Positions 14,827 through 22,189 of a stretch of 34,025 nt of DNA are shown piece by piece. Made by a program: the position numbers and the translations under genes. The notes beneath the pieces were generated by a model. The model worked only from the letters and a program-made list of their open reading frames with translations. It did not search any database and was not told the origin of the DNA. Positions within the stretch are counted from its first letter, which is position 1. Each line of letters starts with the position of its first letter. The stretch is taken from the NCBI GenBank assembly GCA_023459215.1, contig JAEWVF010000085.1:1-34025 (forward strand). Reading direction: 5' to 3'. Origin of the DNA: Chloroflexota bacterium (GTDB lineage: Bacteria; Chloroflexota; Anaerolineae; Anaerolineales; Villigracilaceae).

Positions 14827-15189
14827 ATGGCTGAAAACATCTCTCCACAGCAACCACTCACACCGGCAGTCTTCCACATCCTGCTGGCCCTGGCCGATGG
14901 TGAAAAACATGGCTATTCCATCATGAAGGATGTGGAAACGCAGACACAAGGAAGAATCAAGATGGGACCTGGCACGCTGTACGGCTCGATCAAGCGCATG
15001 TTAAGCGCCGGGTTTATCGAAGAAGCTGAAGAGCGTCCCGATCCAAGTCTCGATGACGAACGCCGCCGCTATTACCGCCTGAGCAACATGGGCCAAAAGG
15101 TTCTCAGCGCAGAAAGCCAGAGGCTGGAACAGGCTGTCAGGATTGCCCGGCAGAAACAAGTTCTGGCTTGTCTTTCGACAGGAGCATAA
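14827..15189 (+). CDS. PadR-family transcriptional regulator
   Basis: 120 residues; AAGGAG lies about 9 nt before the ATG. The PadR winged helix is clear: LTPAVFHILLALADGEKHGYSIMKDVE, then MGPGTLYGSIKRMLSAGFIEE and the wing DERRRYYRLSNMGQKVL. The C-terminal helix (about 95-115) should dimerise, giving the short subfamily-2 form. It likely represses its own operon through the perfect dyad upstream. The next gene begins 1 bp after the stop and encodes a membrane protein of a type often paired with PadR, so the two should be co-transcribed. The inducing ligand is unknown. Confidence 0.93.
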   Translation: MAENISPQQPLTPAVFHILLALADGEKHGYSIMKDVETQTQGRIKMGPGTLYGSIKRMLSAGFIEEAEERPDPSLDDERRRYYRLSNMGQKVLSAESQRLEQAVRIARQKQVLACLSTGA

Positions 15190-15190
15190 C

Positions 15191-16516
15191 ATGGCCGCCA
15201 ACTCCTGGATTGAAACCTCACTCAAAATCTATACTGCGCTCTTGAATCTCTACCCACAAGAGCACCACGCCGAATTTGGCGAATCAATGCGTCAGGTTTT
15301 TCGTGACCAATGCCGCAATACCTACGAGCAAAGGGGGCGTTTAGGGATATTCCTGCTCTGGCTGCGCACCCTGCCTGACCTGGGCTATAGCGCCCTGCTC
15401 GAGCATGTCACCTCACCGCGCGCCGCCTGGGGCTTGATGGAGCCTGTCCCGAATGCGCCCCTGCCCTGGAAAGGTGTTTTCCTGATCCTGCTGCCGGGTC
15501 TGGCGTACTTGATCAGTCAGGTGGCGCAACTCGTCACCGGCGAAACCTGGTTTTATTTCGTTTACTACCGGGTTACATTTTTTCTGATTATTCCTCCACT
15601 GATCGCCTGGATTTTTACCCGGCGGTTTCCGCTCTGGGGACTGATTCCGCTTGGATTGCTTTTTCGGGTTGTACAGGAAATTGGCTATCAGGTGATCGTC
15701 TGGCACCCCAAGTTATTTTCAGGTAACCCAATTCTCGAATTAATATTGAAAGCCGCCAGGCAAGTCAACGAAAACCTGTGGTTCCTGCTCGCCCCTCTTG
15801 CACTCGCCACCCTGATACTTGGAGTGCGGTATGTCCGCCAGCAAAAGAACCTGCACAGTTTTTGGTTCTGGCTGGGTATATATGGTCTGGTTGCCTGCAT
15901 CGAAGTTGGACGGGAGTACATCATACAGATGCAAAACATGCAAAATCATCCCGATTTGTATGCATATGCAGGTTTCGAAACAACCAACTGGCTCAGTCTG
16001 TATGCATCATGGATACTCTACCCGGCAACTACTTTATTGCTATTAATCTTCATCGGGATGTTCTTTACGCGCAGGCACGGCTTTTTCTCCATCCTGCTCC
16101 TCGTTGGATATATCCTGCCAACATCGCTGGTTGGGCTGCAAGACTTCGAAGCATACCCCAACCCCACCCTGGCGCTTGCCATCTTCAGCGCCGCCATCCT
16201 GGCCTATCGGGCCATCCTGACGCTTGTAGCCCCAATTTGGATGTCTCGCGCCGCCTCACAAACAAACAAAAAACGCATCATACTGGTTTGTATCGCAACG
16301 GCCCTGATTGTTGAAACCCTGGCACAGTTTTATCCGGTCATGCTATATGATATCCCGGTCACACCAAGTTGGATTATCCCTGTGGCGCTCTATGAGCTCA
16401 AACTCATCAGTGCTTTCGCGCTGGCCATCGTCATGTATCAAAATGTTCAACCACAATCGGATACAGCCCAGACAGCCCCGGCCCAAAACGCCAAACTATC
16501 CGCAAAGCAGGCATAA
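15191..16516 (+). CDS. PadR-associated multi-pass membrane protein
   Basis: 441 residues. Start ATG at 15191, preceded by AGGAGC within the padR stop region; the frame is open 16 codons farther upstream but only inside padR. Residues about 12-80 are a soluble head with LLNLYPQEHHAEFGESMRQVFRDQCR and LLWLRTLPDLGYSALLEH. This resembles the N-terminal region of membrane proteins encoded next to padR genes in Chloroflexota and Acidobacteria. About ten membrane helices follow, from residue 95 to 425, without ABC-permease or enzyme motifs that I recognise. The 1-bp spacing to padR suggests regulation by the same operator. Function unknown; a role in envelope stress or transport is conjecture. Confidence 0.75.
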   Translation: MAANSWIETSLKIYTALLNLYPQEHHAEFGESMRQVFRDQCRNTYEQRGRLGIFLLWLRTLPDLGYSALLEHVTSPRAAWGLMEPVPNAPLPWKGVFLILLPGLAYLISQVAQLVTGETWFYFVYYRVTFFLIIPPLIAWIFTRRFPLWGLIPLGLLFRVVQEIGYQVIVWHPKLFSGNPILELILKAARQVNENLWFLLAPLALATLILGVRYVRQQKNLHSFWFWLGIYGLVACIEVGREYIIQMQNMQNHPDLYAYAGFETTNWLSLYASWILYPATTLLLLIFIGMFFTRRHGFFSILLLVGYILPTSLVGLQDFEAYPNPTLALAIFSAAILAYRAILTLVAPIWMSRAASQTNKKRIILVCIATALIVETLAQFYPVMLYDIPVTPSWIIPVALYELKLISAFALAIVMYQNVQPQSDTAQTAPAQNAKLSAKQA

Positions 16517-16532
16517 AAAGCTTTTTAAAGGA

Positions 16533-16563
16533 GAAGAGCCGCCGGATTACCCGGCGGCTCTTC
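16533..16563. terminator. Bidirectional stem-loop terminator
   Basis: A perfect 13-bp GC-rich stem (16533-16545 with 16551-16563) and a 5-nt loop, followed by TTT on the plus strand. It lies between the convergent padR-operon membrane gene and the lipoprotein glycosidase gene. On the minus strand the tail reads TCCTTTAAAAAG, a weaker T-run. Confidence 0.8.
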
Positions 16564-16569
16564 TTTGCG

Positions 16570-17955
16570 TTATTCAAGGACATACAATGTCACCGATTGC
16601 GGCGGGAGGCGCAGAGCGCCATCTTCAAGGAAGGGCTGCTCACCCAAGTCTGCGGCATTGTGTTCAGGGTCGAGCCGGATGAGCGAAGCCGTGGCCGGTG
16701 CGCCCCCGGCAACTTCCAGCGGAGCGCGCTTTTCATCATCGGCCAGATTAATTACCATCAGAGTCAAAGCCCCATCCCCACGCCGGGAAGCGTAGATGGA
16801 GACATCCGCCAGGCCCGAAGCGCTGTAAACCTGCTGCTCACCGAAATGCTTGTAGATTTCATAAACATAATAGGTTGGGCTGGGGCCCTGGCGAGTGACC
16901 AGGCTCCAGCCGCCCAGGTTGTAGGAAATCATCCAATAATTGACCAGGACAACATCTTCACGGATCATGCGCCCCAGGCTGTCGGCCCACCAGATGGCAT
17001 TGTAGAACGAATCCGGGGTGGCCTGGCCGCCGACCGCTTTGCTCCAATCCGAATTGGTCTCGGTGACAGCAATCGGCAGATCGCGCCCGGTTTCAGCCTG
17101 GACAAGGTCGCGCAGGGTGCGCAAGGTCGAAGTCCAGTTAACCGTATCTGCGCGCAAATCATCGATCGTGCGCGCCGGGGACATGGCATTGGCCGGGAAT
17201 GGGTAGCGGTGGATGGAAACAATATCAACAACATCACCGTTGGCGCGCAGGAATTCCACCATCCAATCCTTGCCTTCGGAATCTTTGGGATTGGAAGCCA
17301 GGTCCGGGCCAAAATTGGTCAATTCCGGGCCGATGATTTGGATGGTCGGATCGACGGCCTTCATCGCCAGGGCAAAGGCGCGGAACTCGCGATTGAAGCG
17401 CTCGACCGTGTAAGGCTCGCCCAAAGCAGCCCCGTAAAATTGGGGTTCGTTGCCAATCGCCCAGTAACGAATGCCATAACCCTTTTCGATATTGACGTAG
17501 CGCACCAACGCTGCGGCTTCCTCGGGTGTTCCGGTCATCGTGCGGACATTGATGTTGGCGGTCGCGCCGATGCGCTTGCAAAAATCCATGAACTGGTCAA
17601 TCTGATAAGACCGGAGCGTGTTGCGGTCTCCCCATTCACCGCCGGGGAAACGAATAACCTTCACAGGCAGGTTGTAGGCATCCTCCAGCCTTGAAGCGGG
17701 AACCGCCGCCCAAGGCCCATGATTGGTGCCATACACCAGCGGGCTGATGGGGCCGAGATCGAGGCCGGGGTCAACATACAGGATATCCGCTTGGGCAGTC
17801 GGGACAGTAGTTGGCGCTGGCAAGGGAGTCGGCGGCGCAGGGGTTGCGGTCGCGGCAGGAATCGTTTCCGTTGGCAAGGAAGTCGGGGCAGACGCGGCTG
17901 GGGAGCAGCCCGCCAACAGGATGAAAAGCAGAAGAAGGGATAAGGTTTTCGGCAC
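16570..17955 (-). CDS. Lipoprotein, clan GH-A glycoside hydrolase-like
   Basis: 461 residues, GTG start at 17955 with AAGGAG about 6 nt upstream. A lipoprotein signal ends in LLAGC (Cys17), followed by a Pro/Thr tether to about 54. The catalytic part has ISPLVYGTNHGPW, VIRFPGGEWGDR, then WAIGNEPQF (Glu170, likely acid/base) and AVTETNSDWS (Glu299, likely nucleophile). This spacing fits (beta/alpha)8 retaining enzymes of clan GH-A, such as GH44-, GH39- or GH51-like proteins; I cannot decide the family. A beta domain follows (about 385-461). It should act on plant or microbial polysaccharide at the cell surface. A consensus -10 and a LacI-type operator lie upstream, implying induction by a sugar. 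No other transport genes adjoin it. Confidence 0.8.
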   Translation of the reverse strand: MPKTLSLLLLFILLAGCSPAASAPTSLPTETIPAATATPAPPTPLPAPTTVPTAQADILYVDPGLDLGPISPLVYGTNHGPWAAVPASRLEDAYNLPVKVIRFPGGEWGDRNTLRSYQIDQFMDFCKRIGATANINVRTMTGTPEEAAALVRYVNIEKGYGIRYWAIGNEPQFYGAALGEPYTVERFNREFRAFALAMKAVDPTIQIIGPELTNFGPDLASNPKDSEGKDWMVEFLRANGDVVDIVSIHRYPFPANAMSPARTIDDLRADTVNWTSTLRTLRDLVQAETGRDLPIAVTETNSDWSKAVGGQATPDSFYNAIWWADSLGRMIREDVVLVNYWMISYNLGGWSLVTRQGPSPTYYVYEIYKHFGEQQVYSASGLADVSIYASRRGDGALTLMVINLADDEKRAPLEVAGGAPATASLIRLDPEHNAADLGEQPFLEDGALRLPPQSVTLYVLE

Positions 17956-17973
17956 AGCACGCTCCTTGTTTGA

Positions 17974-17987
17974 TGTAAGCGCTTACA
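17974..17987. promoter_or_regulatory. LacI/GalR-type operator
   Basis: TGTAAGCGCTTACA, a perfect 14-bp palindrome with the central CG typical of LacI-family operators. It lies between the predicted start site (about 17991) and the ribosome site of the lipoprotein glycosidase gene, where a repressor would block transcription. No LacI-family gene is in the window. Confidence 0.7.
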
Positions 17988-17997
17988 GAATGTGCCG

Positions 17998-18024
17998 ATT
18001 ATACCCTTAATCTCGCGGCCGCAA
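17998..18024 (-). promoter_or_regulatory. Promoter of the glycosidase gene
   Basis: A consensus TATAAT at 18003-17998 on the minus strand, with a weak TTGCGG 15 bp upstream (18024-18019). The -10 overlaps the stop codon of the upstream FAD/Fe-S oxidase gene, so the promoter is embedded in that gene's end. Confidence 0.55.
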
Positions 18025-21000
18025 TCACCAGTGGATGGTCGGCAGCGCGCTGGGCGCCATCCGCGATTTGGGCGCGGCAGGAGGCGCCTGGGGCGGCGAT
18101 ATGAGTCTCCAGGCTGGCTTTGCGAATACTTGGCAGTAGAACCAACTCGCCAACCGCCATCGAAACCTCGTAATGCTCTTTTTCGTAGCCAAACGCGCCC
18201 GCCATGCCGCAACAACCCGAGGGAATAATCTCAACTTCAAAGCCAAGCGCGCGCAGGAAAGCCGCAGTCGCCGCCTGCCCCACCGGGAATCCGTCTGGAG
18301 CGGGCGGTTGAGCTTTTTGGTAGCAGTGGCTGTGGAGTAAGACGGTTTCAGGTGTCAGGTTGAATGGTTGCAAGTCCTGAGCGGAGGGCGTAGCCTGAAG
18401 TCGAAGGACGGTTTCGGGGGCTATCGGCCAAGCGTTTTCAATATCCGCCCTTCGACTGCGCTCGCCTATCGGCTCGCTCCGCTCAGGGCTTGGCATAAAT
18501 AAATTGGCTACACGCTCTTTCTTGTGGCCGGGGGCTTTGCGAATCAGGAACTCATCCACCAGGAAGGCGCGGACAGCGATGGCATTGGCTTCTCCGCGGC
18601 GTTCGGCGGGGACAAGGTCGCGCAGTTCGTCTTTGAGCGTGTAGAGTTCGCTCGGCTCGATGCCGAGAATCGGCAACTCGCCTGCCGGGTCGAGGCGGCG
18701 GATGGCGTCGAGCAGTTTCAGATGGTGGGCGCGGGCTTCTTTCAGGAAGCCTTTCGAAATCAGCGTCCGGCCAGCCCCCAGCAACGGGATTTCGATCAAG
18801 CGGATTCCGGCGGCTCGCAGGAGAGACAACGCCGCAGCTTCAATCTCCGGCTCAAAGTGGCGGGTGAAGGCGTCGGGGAGATAAAGAACCGTTTCGAGTT
18901 GAAAAGTTGAAGCGTTGACAAGTGAAAGAGTGGAATCGGATAATTTGACGGAATCAGGCTGGGGTGAGTCCGCAACGGGGGAGGCCGAAAGGCGAATCCG
19001 GTTTGGGAGCGGAGAACCGAAATGGGGTAAGGGACGCTCGGCGCTGATTCTTAAAATCGGGTTGATGATTTTGCGAACGAGCGGCAGGCGCAGCAGGGCA
19101 TTGATCGGCGCGGCGGTGCGGGTTTTGTAAATCAACGCGCCGAATAGACCGATATAGGCAAAAAGATAATCGCGCAGGGGTCGCGGGTGACTTCGGTAGT
19201 AGCGCTCGAGGTAGGCGTATTTCAGTTTGGCGACATCGACCCCGCTTGGGCACTCGGATTTGCAGCCTTTGCAAGCCAGGCACAGGTCGAGGGCGCGTTT
19301 GACCTCGGCCTCGGGCGGCGGGGCCGGTTTGGCGCTGACCAGGGCGCGCATCAGGTTGGCGCGTCCGCGGGTGCTGAACATCTCGATACCGGTGGCCTGG
19401 AAGGACGGGCACATCACGCCGCCCCCTTCGACTGCGCTCAGGGTTTTGCGGCAAACGCCCGCGCCGTTGCACTGTTCGATGGCCCCGGTCAGGCCGCCCT
19501 GGGCGCTGAAATCGAGGCTCGAATCCCAGCCTTCAGAGCGGTAGTCCGCGCCGTAGCGCAGGTGGCTATCGAGGGGCGGGGTATCCAGGATTTTGCCGGG
19601 ATTGAGCAGGTTGTGCGGATCGGCGGCGCGCTTGAGGGCGCGCATGGCCTCGACCAGCTCCGGGCCGTAGGTGGCCTCGAGAAATTCCGAGCGCAACAGG
19701 CCGTCGCCGTGCTCGCTCGACATGGCCCCGTCCAACCGCAGAGTCAGCGCCAGGGTCGCTTCGGCAATACTGCGCAGGGAACGGACGCCATCGCCCGTGC
19801 GCAGGTCGAGCAGCGGCCGGACATGCAGCGTCCCCGCTGAGGCGTGAGCATAGTACGCGCCAATCGTGCCATGCGCCGCCAAAATTTTGTCCAGTTCGCG
19901 CACAAAAGTGCCCAGGTTTTCAACCGGGATGGCACAATCCTCGATGAAAGCCACCGGACGCTTGGGGCCGGGGCCGGAATCGAGAATGCCCAGGCCAACT
20001 TTACGGACGCTCCAGACGCGCGCCTGTTCTTCGCGGGATTCGGCGATGACCACCTCCGCGCCGAGGGCCTGGACGCGCTCGCGCAACCCTTCGCCTGTCT
20101 CGCCGCTAAATTCGACCACCAGCAACGCCGACGGGTCGCCCCGCACCCAGGCCAATTGCGCTGCGTAGGCCGGGACGGCGCGCGCCAGGCGGATTAACAT
20201 CTGCGGAATCAGCTCAACCGCCGAGGGCCGCAGCGCCAACAGACGAGGAACATCGTCACAGGCAGCAGCGATGCTCTCGTAAGCCAAAACACCCAAAATG
20301 GTATGGGCCGGTTTGCGCACCAGCCGCACCGTCGCGGCACGGATGACCGCCAGGGTGCCTTCGGAGCCAGCGAGCAAGGTTGAAAGGTTGAAGGCGCCGC
20401 CCTGAGCCTGTCGAAGGGTTGAAGGTTGCAAGTCTTGAGCGGAGGGCGTAGCCCGAAGTCGAAGGACGGATTGACGTGAATAGTCGGTGCCTGGCGGGTA
20501 AGGGGCATCCCCCCACTGCGGCGGGGTGGCGGGCGACCAGGGTAACAGGTAGTTCAGGCGATAGCCCGCCGAATTGCGCCAGGTTTTTGGCCAGCGGGCG
20601 CGGATTTCGTCAGCATGGCTCTGGCGAATAGTATGGATTGTTTCCAAAATTCGTGCTTCGACTTCGGACTTCGTCCTCCGCTCAGCGCCTGGGTCAATCT
20701 CGCCAAAAACGGCCAAACTGCCATCCGACAGAATCACATCCGCAGAAACGATATGGTCGGCAGACATGCCGTACAGGATCGAATGCGCCCCGGTGGCATT
20801 ATTCGCAATCACTCCGCCCATCGTGGCGCGTTCAGCGGAGGCCGGGTCAGGGCCATATTGCAATCCCTGACGAGCTGCGACAGCGTTCAAGCGCGCCAGC
20901 ACCACGCCCGGCTCAACGGTGGCAGTCTGCGCTTCGGGATTAATCTCAACGATTTTGTTCAGCCAACGGGACGTATCCAGCACCAGCGCCGGGCCAATCG

Positions 21001-21250
21001 CCTGGCCCGCCAGCGAAGAGCCGCCGCCGCGCGGCAGGATGGGAATCCGGTATTTGGCCGCCAGTTCAACGGCGCAAACCAGGTCATCCTGGGTCTGCGG
21101 GACGGCCACACCGAGCGGCATCATCTGATAGAGGCTGGCATCGGTGCTGTAAAGGATTCGGCTGGCACTGTCGGTCAGCACGTCGCCACGAAAACAGCGT
21201 TTGAGTTCGGAAATAAAATCAGGAGAAAGGGACATGGCAGCGTCGATCAT
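17999..21250 (-). CDS. Fused FAD-linked oxidase / Fe-S (GlcD-GlcF-type) oxidoreductase with repeat insertions
   Basis: 1083 residues. N-terminal FAD-binding domain (about 40-250) with PRGGGSSLAGQ and GGVIANNATGAH; FAD-oxidase C-terminal domain to about 560 with LLAGSEGTLAVI and SSEHGDGLLRSEF; then two [4Fe-4S] segments (CNGAGVC...CPSF at about 592-615 and CLACKGCKSECP near 656). CCG-type domains complete it, with LLHSHCYQ and GCCGMAGAFGYE. Such fusions oxidise 2-hydroxy acids (D-lactate, glycolate, D-2-hydroxyglutarate) into the respiratory chain; the substrate here is unknown. Six dispersed-repeat copies lie in frame, adding for example VLRLRATPSAQDLQP (about 260-275) and VLRLQATPSAQDLQP (about 946-961). 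The start is uncertain: neither ATG 21250 nor ATG 21235 has a good ribosome site. Confidence 0.88.
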   Translation of the reverse strand: MIDAAMSLSPDFISELKRCFRGDVLTDSASRILYSTDASLYQMMPLGVAVPQTQDDLVCAVELAAKYRIPILPRGGGSSLAGQAIGPALVLDTSRWLNKIVEINPEAQTATVEPGVVLARLNAVAARQGLQYGPDPASAERATMGGVIANNATGAHSILYGMSADHIVSADVILSDGSLAVFGEIDPGAERRTKSEVEARILETIHTIRQSHADEIRARWPKTWRNSAGYRLNYLLPWSPATPPQWGDAPYPPGTDYSRQSVLRLRATPSAQDLQPSTLRQAQGGAFNLSTLLAGSEGTLAVIRAATVRLVRKPAHTILGVLAYESIAAACDDVPRLLALRPSAVELIPQMLIRLARAVPAYAAQLAWVRGDPSALLVVEFSGETGEGLRERVQALGAEVVIAESREEQARVWSVRKVGLGILDSGPGPKRPVAFIEDCAIPVENLGTFVRELDKILAAHGTIGAYYAHASAGTLHVRPLLDLRTGDGVRSLRSIAEATLALTLRLDGAMSSEHGDGLLRSEFLEATYGPELVEAMRALKRAADPHNLLNPGKILDTPPLDSHLRYGADYRSEGWDSSLDFSAQGGLTGAIEQCNGAGVCRKTLSAVEGGGVMCPSFQATGIEMFSTRGRANLMRALVSAKPAPPPEAEVKRALDLCLACKGCKSECPSGVDVAKLKYAYLERYYRSHPRPLRDYLFAYIGLFGALIYKTRTAAPINALLRLPLVRKIINPILRISAERPLPHFGSPLPNRIRLSASPVADSPQPDSVKLSDSTLSLVNASTFQLETVLYLPDAFTRHFEPEIEAAALSLLRAAGIRLIEIPLLGAGRTLISKGFLKEARAHHLKLLDAIRRLDPAGELPILGIEPSELYTLKDELRDLVPAERRGEANAIAVRAFLVDEFLIRKAPGHKKERVANLFMPSPERSEPIGERSRRADIENAWPIAPETVLRLQATPSAQDLQPFNLTPETVLLHSHCYQKAQPPAPDGFPVGQAATAAFLRALGFEVEIIPSGCCGMAGAFGYEKEHYEVSMAVGELVLLPSIRKASLETHIAAPGASCRAQIADGAQRAADHPLVIAAARLRV
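18374..18411. repeat. Dispersed repeat copy inside the FAD/Fe-S oxidase gene (encodes residues ~947-959)
   Basis: It begins GTCCTGAGCGGAGGGCGTAG and ends GTCGAAGGACGG. It is nearly identical to 20432-20469; the similarity extends left through a GGTTGAA.GGTTGCAAGT stretch (about 18357-18373 against 20417-20431). Read on the minus strand it stays open and encodes VLRLQATPSAQD. Confidence 0.85.
18445..18489. repeat. Dispersed repeat copy inside the FAD/Fe-S oxidase gene (encodes residues ~921-936)
   Basis: The sequence runs CCGCCCTTCGACTGCGCTCG, then a short palindromic middle (CGCCTATCGGCTCG), then CTCCGCTCAGGGC. It is an inverted relative of the GAGCGGAG...GTCGAAGG unit 34 bp away, so the two copies are arranged head to head. 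It encodes SPERSEPIGERSRRAD. Confidence 0.75.
19424..19443. repeat. Short dispersed repeat copy within the Fe-S region
   Basis: CCCTTCGACTGCGCTCAGGG, a compact form of the same element with CCCT/AGGG ends. It encodes TLSAVEG between the third and fourth cysteines of the first Fe-S cluster segment. Confidence 0.7.
20400..20418. repeat. Short dispersed repeat copy before the GSEGTL motif
   Basis: CCCTGAGCCTGTCGAAGGG, a compact unit with pairing CCCT/AGGG ends. It encodes TLRQAQG on the minus strand, in a loop just upstream of the conserved GSEGTL flavin-domain motif. Confidence 0.7.
20432..20469. repeat. Dispersed repeat copy inside the FAD domain (encodes residues ~261-273)
   Basis: GTCTTGAGCGGAGGGCGTAG, then CCCGAAGTCGAAGGACGG. 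It differs from the 18374-18411 copy at only two or three positions and encodes VLRLRATPSAQD. The two copies are about 2 kb apart in unrelated domains of one protein. Confidence 0.85.
20655..20689. repeat. Dispersed repeat copy in the FAD domain (encodes residues ~188-199)
   Basis: GCTTCGACTTCGGACTTCGT, then CCTCCGCTCAGCGCC: an inverted-orientation, shortened relative of the GAGCGGAG...GTCGAAG unit. It encodes GAERRTKSEVEA in the FAD domain. Confidence 0.65.
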
Positions 21251-21252
21251 TC

Positions 21253-21357
21253 GTAATTAGGGATTGGCAATTGGTAATTATTGTACCGTGACCTAAAAAT
21301 AAAAGGCCAGGGAGAATTTCTTCCCTGGCCTAATTACTAATTTCCAGTTACCAATTT
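21253..21357. repeat. Pair of inverted AATTGGTAA-type repeats flanking a terminator
   Basis: The left unit (about 21253-21282) contains GGCAATTGGTAATTA. The right unit (about 21331-21357) is an inverted relative containing TAATTACTAATT and GTTACCAATT. They flank the gpmA terminator. The right unit runs into the gpmA stop codon, and the left one abuts the start of the FAD/Fe-S oxidase gene. Such AATTGGTAATT units are common dispersed repeats. Confidence 0.6.
21304..21331 (-). terminator. Intrinsic terminator of gpmA
   Basis: A perfect 10-bp stem (21304-21313 with 21322-21331, AGGCCAGGGA/TCCCTGGCCT) and an 8-nt loop. On the minus strand it is followed by TTTTATTTTTAGG, a good U-rich tail. It separates gpmA from the FAD/Fe-S oxidase gene. 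Confidence 0.85.
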
Positions 21358-22111
21358 ACTTCTTCGCAGCCTGGGCGGCAACCGCGGCGGCAGCAGCGGC
21401 GACAGCTTCGGGATCGCCGAGGTAATAGCTCTTGACCGGCTTCAGGTCGGCATCCAGTTCATACACCAGCGGAATACCGGTGGGGATGTTCAACTCGAGA
21501 ATATCCTTCTCGGAAACATTGTCGAGGTATTTGACCAAAGCGCGCAGGGAGTTGCCATGAGCGGCAATCAGCACACGCTTGCCCGATTTAATCATCGGGG
21601 CGACAGTGCTGTGCCAAAACGGCAAAACACGGTCGAGGGTAATTTTAAGCGACTCAGTGGCGGGCAATTCTTCGGGAGTCAGGCCGGCATAGCGCGGGTC
21701 AAAGCGCGGGTGGCGCTCGTCAGTCTCAGCCAGCGGAGGCGGCGGGACATCGTAGCTGCGCCGCCAGATTTTGACCTGCTCCTCGCCGAATTTTTCGGCA
21801 GTCTCGGCCTTGTTCAGACCTTGCAGGTTGCCGTAGTGGCGCTCGTTCAACTGCCAGGCGCGCACAACCGGGATCCACTCCAGGCCAGTCTCTTCAAGCA
21901 CAGCCCAAAGGGTCTTAATGGCGCGCTTGAGCACCGAGGTATAGGCAATGTCGAAAACATAGCCACCCTCCTTGAGCAGTTTACCGCCCGCATGAGCCTC
22001 GGCAACGCCCTGCACAGTCAGGTCGACATCGGTCCAGCCGGTGAAGCGATTCTCAAGGTTCCAGGCGCTCTGTCCATGGCGGATCAGCACAAGGGTATAT
22101 TTCGTTTCCAT
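21356..22111 (-). CDS. gpmA: 2,3-bisphosphoglycerate-dependent phosphoglycerate mutase
   Basis: 251 residues, starting METKYTLVLIRHGQSAWN. His12 in LIRHGQS is the phosphohistidine; LENRFTGWTDVDLT and ERHYGNLQGLNKAE (acid/base Glu) follow, and IAAHGNSLRALVK holds the second catalytic His. It interconverts 3- and 2-phosphoglycerate in glycolysis. The ATG at 22111 is chosen because AAAGGAG lies about 11 nt upstream; a 14-codon extension would be encoded partly by a dispersed palindrome. The tail is Ala-rich (AVAAAAAAVAAQAAKK), a low-complexity C-terminus beyond the usual fold. It lies 79 bp downstream of an ABC ATPase gene, separated by the palindrome, and ends at a clear terminator. Confidence 0.95.
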   Translation of the reverse strand: METKYTLVLIRHGQSAWNLENRFTGWTDVDLTVQGVAEAHAGGKLLKEGGYVFDIAYTSVLKRAIKTLWAVLEETGLEWIPVVRAWQLNERHYGNLQGLNKAETAEKFGEEQVKIWRRSYDVPPPPLAETDERHPRFDPRYAGLTPEELPATESLKITLDRVLPFWHSTVAPMIKSGKRVLIAAHGNSLRALVKYLDNVSEKDILELNIPTGIPLVYELDADLKPVKSYYLGDPEAVAAAAAAVAAQAAKK

Positions 22112-22137
22112 ACTTAACCAGTCTCCTTTTACATAAT

Positions 22138-22167
22138 CGTAGGGGCGCAGCATGCTGCGCCCCTACG
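22138..22167. repeat. Perfect 30-bp palindrome between gpmA and the ABC ATPase gene
   Basis: Each arm is CGTAGGGGCGCAGCA, directly joined to its reverse complement. Near-identical 'GTAGGGGCGCAGCATGCTGC' units are, to my recollection, widely dispersed in bacteria such as cyanobacteria and Chloroflexota. There is no T-run, so termination is doubtful; it may insulate or stabilise the mRNA. Confidence 0.8.
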
Positions 22168-22189
22168 GGAATTACGGGGATTGCGGGGC

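Noticed and set aside
18357..20689. CRISPR-like array in the oxidase gene
   Set aside because: Copies are irregularly spaced, inverted relative to each other and lie in a coding frame; there are no uniform spacers or cas genes.
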